The notes: generated from the sequence alone by a model not told the origin. Positions 35,007 through 46,504 are shown, numbered from the stretch's first letter. The stretch: DNA of 64,000 nucleotides from Micropterix aruncella (GCA_944548615.1 OX155961.1:22524773-22588772); one strand, 5' to 3'. Translations and numbers: made by a program.

Positions 35007-35412
35007 CGAGTAATAGAGTTTCAATAAAACTCATTGAATTTCAACAAAATTACGATTAAAACATCGCTATTCTGTATAAAACCGTTGTAACAAAATGGTA
35101 ATGTAAGAATCAATCCAGTCTTTCTCTGAGTGTATATCCGAGGAAAATGTTTCGTAGGGGGTCTACTTAATCCAAAGAAGGAATAATTTTAGCCATTGTC
35201 TAAAGTGGACAGCAACAAGGTTGTTTAACTCCCAAATGATAGCAATGTCTGTTATCGTGAAACCTCTATCTATGAATACCTTCGGCCTACACCTAGATTA
35301 TTTTCAGTCTGCCCTTCGCACAAAAGAGATAAGCGAGCAGCAATGAAGAAATATTATTACTAAAATTATTGTTTGATAATTTATAAAAAGTTACCGCTGT
35401 TACATTTTAAGT

Positions 35413-36089
35413 GGGAGTTAATGGGCCCTTGCTGAGTTGGCCACGAAGACCCATTCTGTTCAGGGTTGGTCACACTCACGGGTCAGCACCTATCCGACGG
35501 CCTCCACGCATGAAGTGCGAGCCTGGGTAGGACTCTGGCCTTATGGTTAGTTTCCCCTGGGAATCAACCTTCTGGCGCTTCTGGACGGTCTGCGCACCGT
35601 GCGGCGTAAGCCAATCGACTGTGCACTCTGACTAACAGTCGGGGGAGTCTAGAAGCAGTAGGTACTCTTTCCTATAGAGCGGGGGTGGTTGCGGACCTTA
35701 CGGCGACTGCTCTTGAAACGACCATCGGCTACCCGATCCTGGGTGAACAGCCGGGCAAAGGACGCTGTGGTCCGCGATAGATTCGGTAAACACCGTTTCA
35801 CCGCTTCGTAAGGAAGAGGACCGCGCAAGCGACCTCGAACTCGTAACCAATCGAGAGACTGGAGTAATCTGGTCACAATTGGAAGTAAGGGCGTGAGTGT
35901 AGGCCCGCCGGGTAACACTCCTGGCTATCTCGCGGTTATGGCGTTGGCCTCTTACGGGCTTGCGGCGTAGCTAGATGGTGGACTGTTTTGTCCTCAAGTC
36001 TTCTGCGCTTACTCCAGGGAGATAGAACGACTAATCGTTAAAACTTCCTGAGGTGACGGGCTCGCCCGCTGTAGTCGACAACCCTAGTT
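35413..36089 (+). repeat. SINE-like family A, full-length copy (677 bp)
   Basis: Begins GGGAGTTAATGGGCCC and ends GTCGACAACCCTAGTT. An A-box-like TTGCTGAGTTGG lies at element position 17 and a B-box-like GGGTCAGCACC at about 68, the order and rough spacing of a tRNA promoter. The 3' end has a hairpin CGGG-CTCG-CCCG. Flanks GTTACATTTTAAGT (35399-35412) and GTTACATTGTAGTT (36090-36103) match at 11 of 14 and are a decayed 14-bp target duplication. No ORF of note. Confidence 0.8.
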
Positions 36090-36570
36090 GTTACATTGTA
36101 GTTAGTTTCGAAGCTATTTCGGCATACATTTTAAGTAGTTAGTGATGTAAACATTGAGCGACTTTAATGGATCTCGTTTATATTCCGTTCACGCCGAAGC
36201 AACTTTACTTAACGACCCATCAATCATAAAACGATAAAAAAACTGTTGCTTAAAATCCCTAGCTCGCCGGAAGCAAAAAATTAAATATTAAAGATAACAG
36301 AACGGTAGTCCCGAGGTCAACGACCGAAAAATGAAAAACGTGGATGTTTTCTGTATTAAAGGCTGGGAGGCTGTAATTCTAACTCTTATCTATAAAATAG
36401 ATAAGAGTTTGATTTACAGAATTTTATTTTCATTGCAATAATCATTTATGACAATGTTTCAGAATTATATATGCTTAAAAATACACTATACATATATAGA
36501 AGACAATAACCATAGCAAGAGTCGTGTATTGATAAATACCATGTACGCTTATTATAAATACGTACTATAT

Positions 36571-36688
36571 GCTCTCTAGACGATCAAGCATGCTTGTCAA
36601 GCTTGATCAAACATGTTCAAGCATGATTGTCAAACATGTTCAAGCATGCTTATCAAGCTTGACAAGCATGCTTGATCGTCTAGAGAGC
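36571..36688. repeat. 118-bp hairpin built from CAAGCATG units
   Basis: 37-bp perfect arms (36571-36607 and 36652-36688) start GCTCTCTAGACGATCAAGC. The 44-base loop contains CAAACATGTTCAAGCATG twice. The whole unit is made of short self-complementary words (CAAGCATGCTTG, AACATGTT, CAAGCTTG). No target duplication was recognised; possibly a small foldback element. Confidence 0.85.
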
Positions 36689-36729
36689 CCATTAGACTGT
36701 ACTAAAGCGGTCATTACACTGCATTAGAT

Positions 36730-36800
36730 ACCAATACAATACAATACAATTTATTCCACTCCAGTAGGTAGGCACTTACACTTAGATGCGTCATTGCGTC
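36730..36800 (-). repeat. LINE 3' end with (GTATT)n tail
   Basis: Minus strand reads CTACTGGAGTGGAATAAATTGTATTGTATTGTATTGG, a short-repeat LINE terminus. No coding part is visible upstream of it on this strand. Confidence 0.4.
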
Positions 36801-38160
36801 TAACATTCTTAATTATTAAGGAAAATGTATGTATGTATATATGTATGTATGTTATATATCATCATATATCTTAAATACATCTACATAACCCATAATGTGG
36901 CTTCCCTATCCCTTTCCCCTTACTTAAACCTGCATTTTTTTCATAGCTCATTGCGCTGTAACCAAATATTTAGTTTAATTGTGAAAACTTTTAATTGTCC
37001 TTCGATTTGTATAATATGTGTTAGCATTAAGTATAAAAACGCTGTAAGTTTTCCGAAAAATAATAAAATAAAATAAAGAATAAAAATTAACTATCGGGCT
37101 AGTTCAGACTATATAAATTAATTCAAGTTATTTATTAGATTTGAAATCCTTGAATCCATTAAGGTTCGAAATCCTTGATAATGAAATCCTTGAAAAAATA
37201 ATTCAGTAATTAAAATTTGTGAATAAATAAAGAACACTATGTCTATTACCATAATTATTAAAGTAATAATGTGATAGTCATAAAAAAGATGATCGTATAC
37301 TAAAAATGCCAAAATTTAAATTAATGGTCAAATCCAGCAATAAAGCCTTATAATGATGATAAAAATAAATACTACGTTCTTTGGCAAATGTCAACTATCA
37401 GGATTTTTCCTTTAATTTACATTGTGATACTCTTGGAATATGAATTCCGCATTATCCAAATCTCGTAAGTCATATATTATTATTGGATTCTTGACTAAGT
37501 TATAAACTATTATTTTTTCGAATTGGTTGTATTGAAGACTTCTGATATGCGCTGGGACCTTATTATAATAACAGAGGCTTTGATGAGGGACACTATTCCT
37601 TCACCAAAGCCTTGATAAGCCGGTGAAGATAAGGATGCAATTTATGTTAAGATGCAAGTCAATTTCAATTTATTTTTGGTATATACTCGTATATAGATGT
37701 CAATCGTTTATAATCCTATCTCAAAATAATATAATAATAAAGGAATTTTGAAATCGTAGCTCTTATTATTTTAATATTATTTACATAAAGAATGCCGATT
37801 TTTTATTTGGTATATATACAGGTTTTGATAGGCAATAATTTATTTATTTATTTATTTATTTTATTTTATTTTATTTTATTTTATAATTACGAACTTTAAG
37901 TGCAGATAGACTAATATATGGCATTCTTTGTTGCCGTGTTATTTATGTGATCTAATCAGCCTATATATTAAATATAGACGATAGATGGCACTAATAATTC
38001 AATGTTATTATTGTTATCATTGGTTACATTATTGAGTGTTTATAATCAATCAATTCTTTATAAAAAACATGCTTTATCAATGTCAAACAAATTGCTATTA
38101 GTTTCGCCAAGTTATTCAATTTAATTCAATTCAATTCTTTACTAAGAAATCACACAGTCT
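36801..38160. other. No gene recognised; (TTTA)n/(TTTTA)n at 37839-37883
   Basis: AT-rich with short-period repeats (TATG at 36828-36850, TTTA at 37839-37883). No domain recognised. Confidence 0.5.
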
Positions 38161-38169
38161 TACAGTATA

Positions 38170-38715
38170 ATATGTTTACTTTCCTGACGACCTATCGGAA
38201 AGGAAAGTATTGTGATCGCGCTAAAAAAAATTTTTGAGATGAAGATGGGAATATATATTTTGAGACTCCCTGAGACGATTGAGACTATTTCCAGACCGAT
38301 CTCTGTCTGTCTGTATGTCTGTATGTCTGTATGTATGTATTCTTCCACGATAGCGCCCAGACGCTTAATCGGATTGAGCTGAAATTTGGTATATAAGCTT
38401 CTGTTAACCGTCGGAGGAACCCATTAGTTTTTGGAGTCCCTACGCCCTACGGTTGTGGTACCTCCCATACAAATTTGGGGTTCCCGGCGAAAAAATTGTT
38501 TCCGCGATAGCGCCCAGACGCTTAATCTGTCTAAGTTAAAATTTGGCATAGAAGCTTCTGTTAACCATCGGAAGAACCTATTAGTTTTTGGGGTACTTAC
38601 GACCAACGTTTGGGGTACCTGCCATACAAATTTGGGGTACTAGAGTAAAAAATGTCGCTGTTTTTTCGCACCTCCCCGGATACTAGTCAGGAAAGTCTTG
38701 GGGTGACACAACCGA
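38170..38715 (+). repeat. Interspersed repeat with internal direct duplication
   Basis: Ends in CTTGGGGTGACACAACCGAT. It has two internal copies of a block that starts CGATAGCGCCCAGACGCTTAAT, at about 38350 and 38505 (period about 157 bp). Each runs through AAATTTGG, AAGCTTCTGTTAACC and CCATACAAATTTGGGG. A (CTGT/ATGT)n run at 38303-38340 is included. Same family as 14556-15075 in opposite orientation. Confidence 0.65.
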
Positions 38716-38940
38716 TTTTTTTAAATGTATGCAGATTTACAACAAATAAAACCGGTTACGAATTTCATTAAAATTACATATATTACGTTTTTTTTTAAAA
38801 CTACTTTATAAAACTAATGTACCTTCAATTTTAGAGCTATATAAGAGTTTAGTATGCAGGGTGTGTGTATGTGTTTGTGGGAGTGTGTTGAGCGTGTAAG
38901 TGTGGAGTGTGATCATGTATGATATTAGTAGTGGCGTATA

Positions 38941-39937
38941 TAAAATATAATAATAATAATAATAATCAATAAAAATAGCTAAAAACGAATAGTCAGCTTA
39001 TTATATCGGTTAGGGTTTGATTTACGGAGTATTTGTAAGTGATTATGGAATTATTAAACATATCAATACCATTTAAATGGGTATTATAAAGCTCACAGCA
39101 GCGTGTGAGTACTCCATTCCTTGATGCATTAGTTTTAAAACGCGGCAATCGAAACAGGTCAAATTGGCGTGTGGTCCTCATTGGGGCGGTAATATTGATC
39201 GCTCCCACCAGGTCAGAGCAATCGAATATACCATTCATTATTTTATAGAGGCACAGAGCATCATTCAAGTTGCGCCGATAACATAGTGAATTTATTTTAA
39301 ATAGTAAGGCCGCCTCATTAGTAGTATTACAATAACTTTTTGTCTTGAAATTTAAGTATCGAACGAACTTATTTTGGATATTTTGCAGTCTGTTAATGTG
39401 TACCTGATAACAGGGAGACCATATTGGAGAAGCAAACTCAAGGTGAGATCGAACAAACGCGTTGTATAATACCTTCAATATTAATGGGTCGGTGAATGGT
39501 TTCGATGCGCGAATTATGAAGCCAAGCATTCTACTAGATTTTTCGGCAATATCTGCAATATGTGCCCGAAAGCTTAATCTGTCATCTAAAACTACACCCA
39601 GGTCCTTAATAGAAGTGCACGTCGCGATAGGAATGTCATCGATCTGATATGAGTAGTTAATCTTGTTTCTATTTCGCGTAAAGCTTATGTGGAAACATTT
39701 TGCTACATTCATTTTTATCATGTTTTTGTTACAATATATTTCCAAAGAGTCGAGATCCTTCTGTAGGAGAACACAATCGTTTTCAGATTTAATAATTTTA
39801 TATATCTTTAAGTCATCTGCATACATCAGGAATTTTGAATGCTTGAAGCATGCACCGATGTCGCTAACGTATACAGAATAAAAAGTATAGGTCCTATGAA
39901 CACCACTTATATGTCGGTTGCGCAGAAGAGTTGCCAA
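38941..39937 (-). pseudogene. 5'-truncated Jockey-like LINE with intact 314-codon end
   Basis: Minus-strand ORF 39937-38993. After a short junction segment it has HSKFLMYADDLKIYK (catalytic YADD, conserved), NKNMIKMNVAKC (thumb), IKDLGVVLDDRLSFRAHI, FVRSHLEFASPIWSP and INRLQNIQNKFVRYL: the last third of the reverse transcriptase plus the Jockey C-terminal domain to the natural stop. A (TTA)n tail lies at 38950-38966 in plus coordinates. The earlier reverse transcriptase and endonuclease are lost by 5' truncation near 39900. ATG at 39937 is fortuitous. Confidence 0.8.
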
Positions 39938-39953
39938 AACCTACTATGGCATT

Positions 39954-40663
39954 TAGCGGTGAACGGTTTCGTGCAGCTTCGGCCGCAAGATCCGCTTCGT
40001 TCTCGGATCAGCTCAACTCACGATTCAGCTCCTATTCAGAAGCCTCCTCGAAGGGAAGGCTACCCGTAAGACTCCCGTGTCTCAGGCCTCAAAGCTGGTG
40101 GACCGGTTTCACCCGGCGGTATTGCATCCCGGCGCCACTGGACGGTCTGCGCACCGTTCGACGAAGCCAATCGGTTGTGCATTCTGAATAATTGCTAAAT
40201 GAGTCTGGGGAAATAAACTGTTTCCTAAGCAGTGGGGGTGGATGTTGACCTGTTGTCATGCCGCTCTAGAAATGACCTTGAGCTACTCGATCCCGTGTGG
40301 CACTACGGGCAAAGAACGCCCAGGTCCACAATAAATTCTAATTGAATTACCGCTGTATTACAACAGGTAGAGGTCGCGTAAGCGAATTCGGACCCGCAAC
40401 CAATCGGGAGGATTGAGGTATCCTGAAGGTTAATTCCAGACGGAGATATCCTGCCAAAACTGGTAGTTAGGGGTGAGGCTGCACGCTGGATACCTTTCCC
40501 GGAGCCTCGCTGTAAGGCGTCGGTCTCTAACGGGTTGCTGGTGAAATAGTTAGTAGATTGTCTTGTTCTCAAGTCTTCTACGCTCATCCCTCGGCTGAAA
40601 GAGCGATCATATATCGTTATACCAGCCTAGGGTGACGGGTTCGCCCGTTGTAGTCGATACCGC
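39954..40663 (+). repeat. SINE-like family B, full-length copy (710 bp) with 14-bp target duplication
   Basis: Flanked by CCTACTATGGCATT at 39940-39953 and 40664-40677, a perfect 14/14 direct repeat. Starts TAGCGGTGAACGGTTTCG; a B-box-like GATTCAGCTCC lies at element position about 69, the same place as in family A. Ends with ACGGG-TTCG-CCCGT hairpin, GTAGTCGATACCGC. Collinear with family A through CTGGACGGTCTGCGCACCGT, ACTGTTTCCTA, GGGGGTGG and GGGCAAAGAACGC, but strongly diverged. It lies at the 5' break of the minus-strand LINE. Confidence 0.85.
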
Positions 40664-40854
40664 CCTACTATGGCATTGCTCATTCTAATACCATGTATAA
40701 TCAATAATGATAGTGTGCACCTTCCTACGCTGGCGAATTCTGAGCTATTGCAGTTTTTTGGCATTTTTCGGGCAATCGAGTTTGTCTAAGCTTACTCGTG
40801 CCCTGTAGTAGTATTCTGTATCGTAATAGTGTCGAACTTAATCATTCTGTTTGC

Positions 40855-42150
40855 AATTAATGCAGACATTCACGCGCATTATACCCGCGGTAGCTCCCTT
40901 TTATGCTTACCCCGAATATGACTGACAAAAGTACAGAAAAGATACTTGTACCTTAGCATAAAATTCTATAATCTACTCCCTACAAACAGCTGGAGGACAT
41001 AAAATAAAAAAAAACATCAAGGAGATGCTGATAGGCCACCCTTTCTATAATCTGGCTGAATTTGAGGGCCACGATCTTTTAAATATTGTGCCCATTTAAA
41101 TTACTTTAAAACAATAAAACCTTATTGTCTGATTATTTTATATGGTCTTGTAGTTTTTGTTTGTAAATGCATGGCGTAGCTTCAATTTGATTATTTAACA
41201 TTTTACTGACAATTTGAATATTACGATGAATAATTTTACTACGTATCTTTCCGAATTACTGACTACTGACAATGGGAGCTAATGGGCCCTTGCTGAGTTG
41301 GCCACGAAGACCCATTCTGTTTCAGGGTCGGCCACACTCACGGGTCAACACCCATCCGATGGCCTCCACGCATGGGGTGCGAGCCCGGGTAGGACACTGG
41401 GTCAACCAGTCTCCCCTGGGATATCAATCCTCTGGCGCTCCTGGACGGTCTGCGCACCGAGCGGCGCAAGCCAATCGATTGTGCTCTCCGACTAACAATC
41501 GGGGGAGTCTGGGAACTGTATTGTTTCCTATAGAGCGGGGGTAGTTGTCTACCTTACGGCGACTGCTCTTGAAATGACCATTGGCCATCCGATCCCGGTT
41601 CAGAGTCGGGCAAAGGACGCCTTGGTCCGCGACTGATTCGGTATACTCCGTTTCACCGCTTCGTAAGGGAGAGGACCGCGCAAGCGACCTCGAACTCGGA
41701 ACCAATCGAGAGACCGGAGAAATCTGGTCACAATTGGTAGTTAGGGCGCGAGTGCCGCCCGCCAGGTAACATACCTGGCTACTCGCGGTAAGGCGTTGGT
41801 CTCTAACGGGTTGTGGCGTAGCTAGACGTCGGATTTGTTATGTCCAAAGTCTTCTACGCTCACTGCACGGTCGATAGAACGATCAATCGTTAAAACGTCC
41901 TGCGGTGACGGGTTCGCCCGTTGTGGTTGACATCTCAATATGACTACTGACAATACTAGGCTTCTATTTTGATTATTTATAATTATAGTTTAACAATCTA
42001 GTAGTTTAATTCTTGACTACCTATGTATGTTCTTCTTTTCCTTTTGGCAATCCACTATGTATGTTCAGTAAAGAGTAGTAACGAGACTTACTACCTAACT
42101 CAATTATTTTGACACGTCCAAGAGCGGTTTTTAACCGTCAATTGGACAAG
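40855..42150 (+). pseudogene. LINE C-terminus and 3' UTR carrying a nested SINE-like copy
   Basis: 40855-41102 is the plus-strand relative of 33546-33830: frame fragments SSLLCLPR, YLYLSIKFYNLLPT and GHDL. Its 3' UTR (41103-42150) shares GATTATTTAACA, AGGCTTCT...TTTGATTATT and the end CCAAGAGCGGTTTTTA with 33110-33540. The UTR is interrupted exactly by the family A copy at 41274-41940. Coding remnants are badly shifted. Confidence 0.65.
41274..41940 (+). repeat. SINE-like family A, full-length copy (667 bp) with 14-bp target duplication
   Basis: TGACTACTGACAAT occurs at 41260-41273 and 41941-41954, a perfect 14-bp repeat that fixes both ends. Starts GGGAGCTAATGGGCCC with A-box-like TTGCTGAGTTGG and B-box-like GGGTCAACACC. 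Ends in hairpin CGGG-TTCG-CCCG and GTGGTTGACATCTCAATA. The host is a LINE 3' UTR, so it inserted after that LINE. Minus-strand ORF 41705-41424 is incidental. Confidence 0.9.
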
Positions 42151-44828
42151 ACGAAAACGTACGGTAGTAGAGAACTTGTCAACTTTCATGACGGTTTTCG
42201 ATATTTTGTTATTAATACTCCGACATTGCTCCAATTTCTCTCGGGTACACTTATTAAGGAAAGTCAAGGACGCCGGGAAACTGTGCCACGTATTATCGAT
42301 CTTAGCATTAGTACAAAAAGCTGATCATATTCGTTACTTATAAACAAATCGTGATTAGGCAACGAATACGAGTCTTCGTATTGTGTCTACGGAGTCGAAC
42401 TCTGAAGTCGCCCTTATCTTTCAAAGATTTTTGGCAAGCTGAGTAGTCTATTAGTAACAAAGAAAAGTTTTATTAAGGGACAAAAGTAGTATGTGTGCAA
42501 AAAGTCCACAATTAAAAATCAATAAGTACGACAAAAAGGATCATTATTATTTTTTTAAATTTAATTTAATTTAATAAAAATATCCAATATAAGTAACAGA
42601 TTTTGGCAAAAGAATAGTGTACATAATAATATATTTTTTTCGAAGCAGATTAAAGGAGTTTTGTGTGGATTTTTTACCACCCCACTACATTTTATTTCTG
42701 TTCTGTTAATTCACATTCACAATTCACGTTTTCGTTAATTCACTATTTCGTTAATTTACATTCACATTCACAAATCTTTCGTTGACACAACCGTGGCACT
42801 CTAGTGTGACTCCCGAAGTGAGCTCGCCCTAACACAGGGGTGCCTAGCAAGGCGGGCTCGGCTGCTCTTTGCTTAGCATAATTGAAAGATAATCATTTGC
42901 GTTTAATTATGCGCTATGTAACCCTGGGCTCAGACAGATGTGTATATAACTTAAAAAGCATACGGCATTTTCTAAATTGTTAATTAATTTTCTGTTGTGC
43001 TCGTGCATTTGAATGTATATATAAAATAAATTAAAAAAAATAGAAAATTGTTCATTAATTTTTAAAAACTAAAGAAGCATTATTTAAATAAACAATTAAC
43101 AAACCGACTAATATTAAATGTATAAAAAGTGAATGAATAAATCTATTAATAAATAAACAAATAAATTGACCAATAAATAAACTCGTTAAAAAGGTTCCGT
43201 ATTATGCACATATAACTCCCAATTATATTTAAATCTTTAATTTTAAATAATATTATTTAGTATCATCATATTAACTTGATAATATTAGTTATCCATCATA
43301 AATATTGATTCACGGAATTTTATTCAAATGAAGAAAAAAATATATTTTGTTGATAATCATAATAATTTGGCAGGAGAAATGAAGTGGGTTTCGATTGCAT
43401 TATTTATTTGAATAAAGTTCCACTATCATTTATGAAATACTTTCATTCCAGATTGGATGAATAAGTCTACAACAATGAAGAAGCAGGCGTACAGAATAAC
43501 CATCAAAATTTAGTTAGCTGTTCTCCATGATAGAATTAAAAAAAAACGGTTTTTATCCCAAGACTTTCCTTGCAAGTAGACTACCCCCCCCCACCCCCTC
43601 CCCCAAGGCCGCCTCATTGCCCTCCCTCTTAAACACTTGTTATAAGGCGGGATAGGACCCCCCCACAGACCCCTCTTCCCCAGATAGTGGATCTACTATC
43701 TAATTCGTGGTAAAAGTGATAGCCGTAGCTTGCTAGTCAAGGTGAATCTTTTCGTACCAAATAATTATCTTCGTGCTTGATCGCACTATCTTTTCGCGAA
43801 GCCGTTCTTGCGCACTAACCTTACTAGATGGAAATTCACACGATTGCACCAGATTTAGATATATTTACCGCCAACCATCACTCGTTTAAATTGCAGGCTA
43901 TTAATTATTTATTCTTATATGATAGCTAGTATTCTAAGTGTTATTCTATTTGTATAATTACTCTGCCCTGTTCGATCGCATCGATTACTTCATCACCCTG
44001 TGGTGAAAACAAACGCATCTCAAAATGCATTTCTATACAGAGCGTGTTATATATATAATACAGACTTTTTAAGTGTGGACATATTACACTCATCAAAAAC
44101 CTCTTATAAGAACTCAATAAAAAAAAACTAGAGTCTATCTAGATGATCACAAAACATATATACAAATTATATTTCATTTAATTTAGTTCAAGGACATAAT
44201 TTTATCTCAAGTATATTCATTATAATACCTATATATCATACCTAAAATTAAATATAAATATATTTATGTACATACATAATATATTTTTATCTATTTTGTC
44301 TCTTCCTTTCACCTCACTTCCTATCCTGATTCCCCCCATTCTCAAGCGGAAACAATATAAAATTATATTGCGTTCATTTTGTATACTTTATATTCGGAAT
44401 CACATTAATGGATTTTTGTCACTTTCAAATAGGTTTTTATTGCATTGCATGTAGTTCTGTTTGGTTCCAGAATCAAATAATAAATAAATAAAAAAATACG
44501 GTGATATTTTTAATAATTTTACTTTTCAATGCCTTGGTTCAATGCCTTGGTAATAAGCGAATAAACAAATAAATCAATAAAAATAAACAAATAGTTTTTT
44601 TAGTATTTCCGTGGTATAAACATGGCTTTTTTCCAATAAGGTTCATTTCTCGGCCAGCCTCGGGCGGGTCGACGTTGTTATTTGATTGAAATGCATAGTA
44701 TTTATTTTGTGTGTCGCTTGTATAGAGATATTGCAACCAAAATTTAATAATATGGTTTCGGCCCTAAGACGCATCTGTGTACCGAATTTCAAGCCTCTAA
44801 GTCAAATGTTTTCAGATTAAGATATGAA
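42151..44828. other. No gene recognised; C-rich tract at 43582-43610
   Basis: Long AT-rich region without recognised domains. A pyrimidine-rich block CCCCCCCCCACCCCCTCCCCC and a second CCCCCCC at 43658 stand out. ORF 44266-44454 is hydrophobic and low in complexity, without support. Confidence 0.5.
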
Positions 44829-45110
44829 TTGTTTGTTTGTTTGTTTATACTCTTTATTGTGAAAATGTCACAATGGGCAAGTTTATTGTCATATGACAAT
44901 CTCTTACAACCAACCCTACTATGACGTGTTATATGTATGTGTGCGTGTAACATGCCTGTAAGTGTATGTCTTGTTATTGCATTCGATCGACAGAATTGAA
45001 AATGCAATTCCGTTAATTTGATCCCATCCAGGAAAATGGTGACCCAGCCGGGAATCGAACCCGGGACCTTATAATGTAAGATCAGGCGACCTAACCACTA
45101 TGCCACCGTG
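44829..45110 (-). repeat. tRNA-derived SINE with intact A and B boxes
   Basis: Minus strand: A box TGGCATAGTGG (45106-45096) and B box GGTTCGATTCC (about 45063-45050) within a tRNA-like head. Then a body with TTCTGTCGATCGAATGCAAT and a tail of (CAAA)n at 44830-44845. The T-arm CCGGG-TTCGATT-CCCGG pairs, but the 5' and 3' acceptor arms do not, so this is a SINE head and not a tRNA gene. Relatives are at 24462-24678 and 26706-26793. Confidence 0.8.
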
Positions 45111-45470
45111 TAGCGTCCCCTGGTGGACCAATTTCAACCAAAAAATAAAAGAGTACTTACTGTGTTTTAAATACTATCACCCCAGAACAGATATAACATC
45201 TAGCGGGGTGATAAAATCAACACAATGTTGCAAAAAAATGTTGCAAAAATCTTATTATTTATACCGATTGTTTTTTGTCAAAATATGTTAATTTTATTGG
45301 ATAATTTTATAAAAAAACATATATTTTATTAGAAGGTTTATCATATGTTGACTTAAAAATTGACACAGAAGTATGTTTTTTTTTTAATACCACAATCTAA
45401 ATAACCTAACGCTATTTAGGCTCATTATTATCGATATTCCTCCGCGTATTGTTCAAAAGATACAAAAGAA

Positions 45471-45715
45471 TCCTACTAATATTATAAACGTGAAAGTTTG
45501 TATGTATGTATGGATGTTTGTTACTCTTTCACGCAAAAACTACTGAATGGATTTTGATGAAACTTTACAATAATATAGCTTACACATCAGAATAACACAT
45601 AGGCTTTAATTTATAAAGATATAGTGTGAATTATATAAAATATAACGATAACTGTCAGGTAAGTAGGGAAAAAATCTAAGAAATTGACATTCGAAATTTA
45701 AATTCTATCCTACTA
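45471..45715 (+). mobile_element. Helitron 5' fragment
   Basis: Starts TCCTACTAATATTATAAACG and continues TGGATGTTTGTTACTCTTTC as in the next copy; it lacks a CTAG end and stops where the following Helitron begins. Confidence 0.65.
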
Positions 45716-46504
45716 TCCTACTAATATTATAAACGCGAAAGATTGTATGTATGTATGTATGGATGTTTGTTACTCTTTCACGCAAAAACTACTGAATGGA
45801 TTTTGATGAAACTTTACAATAATATAGCTAACACATCAACACATTTCTGGAGGTTGATTCGGTCTCTAAGCAGTATAAATTCCCTGAAAGTCTCGGATGC
45901 ACAGCCCTCCGTCCAGATATAACTCTTTACTCTCTATCTCGGAAGGTGGCTCTTATTGTAGAATTAACTGTTCCATGGGAATCAAATATCCCAAAAGACC
46001 ACGAGTACAAATTAAATAAATACCATGATCTTGCAAATGCCGTAACCCGGAACGGCTTCACTGTTCACCTTCACGCGGTGGAAGTTGGCGCTCGTGGCCT
46101 GCCAGCTAAATCTCTATTTCACCTCTTTAAAGATCTTGGCCTTTCCAGAAAAATAATCAACTCTTTCTTAGAAAAATTATCTAGAACTGCGATTTGCGCA
46201 TCTCAAATTCTATGGCTTCGAAGGGGGAGTGAATGGGTGGCAAGGTGAACGCTCACATGTGGCAAGACAGCTGTCCTAAACCTACCACAGCCGGTTCGTA
46301 AGTCCGGAATCCACTGCTCACCCCCCAGAAGTGTAAAAAAATAGTATTATGATGGGCCCGACTCCGGTCGGTGAATTCCATGGCAGCTCCGTTTGTATTT
46401 ATTTATATAACACATAGGCTATAATTTATAAAGATGTATGGTTTTCTATCATCATTATCACAATTTTCCATCACCACGCGGGTGAAACCGCGGGGCGCAG
46501 TTAG
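45716..46504 (+). mobile_element. Non-autonomous Helitron carrying a nested R2-like LINE
   Basis: Starts TCCTACTAATATTATAAACG and ends GCGGGTGAAACCGCGGGGCGCAGTTAG, a subterminal palindrome GCGGGTGAAACCGC before a TTAG end (CTAG expected). The LINE 45845-46408 lies inside, between two copies of AACACAT. The sister copy at 45471 shows the uninterrupted target (CAGAATAACACATAGG). Confidence 0.75.
45845..46408 (+). pseudogene. R2-like LINE, 5'-truncated, with 7-bp target duplication
   Basis: Nearly identical to 23058-23618. In frame: FLEVDSVSKQYKFPESLG, RPDITLYSLSRKVALIVELT (PD...E core of the restriction-like endonuclease), KYHDLANAVTRNGFTVHLH, ending WLRRGSEWVAR with a stop at 46248, 58 residues earlier than the other copy's end. 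AACACAT flanks it at 45838-45844 and 46409-46415. The 3' end TTTGTATTTATTTATAT agrees with the other copy, fixing the element terminus. Confidence 0.75.

Noticed and set aside
35413..36089. rRNA or other structural RNA gene as the source of the GC-rich repeat
   Set aside because: No recognisable conserved rRNA core; several diverged copies with target duplications indicate a mobile repeat.
45040..45110. Functional tRNA gene on the minus strand
   Set aside because: A and B boxes and T-arm are present, but the acceptor arms do not pair, and a SINE body with (CAAA)n tail follows; two truncated relatives exist.
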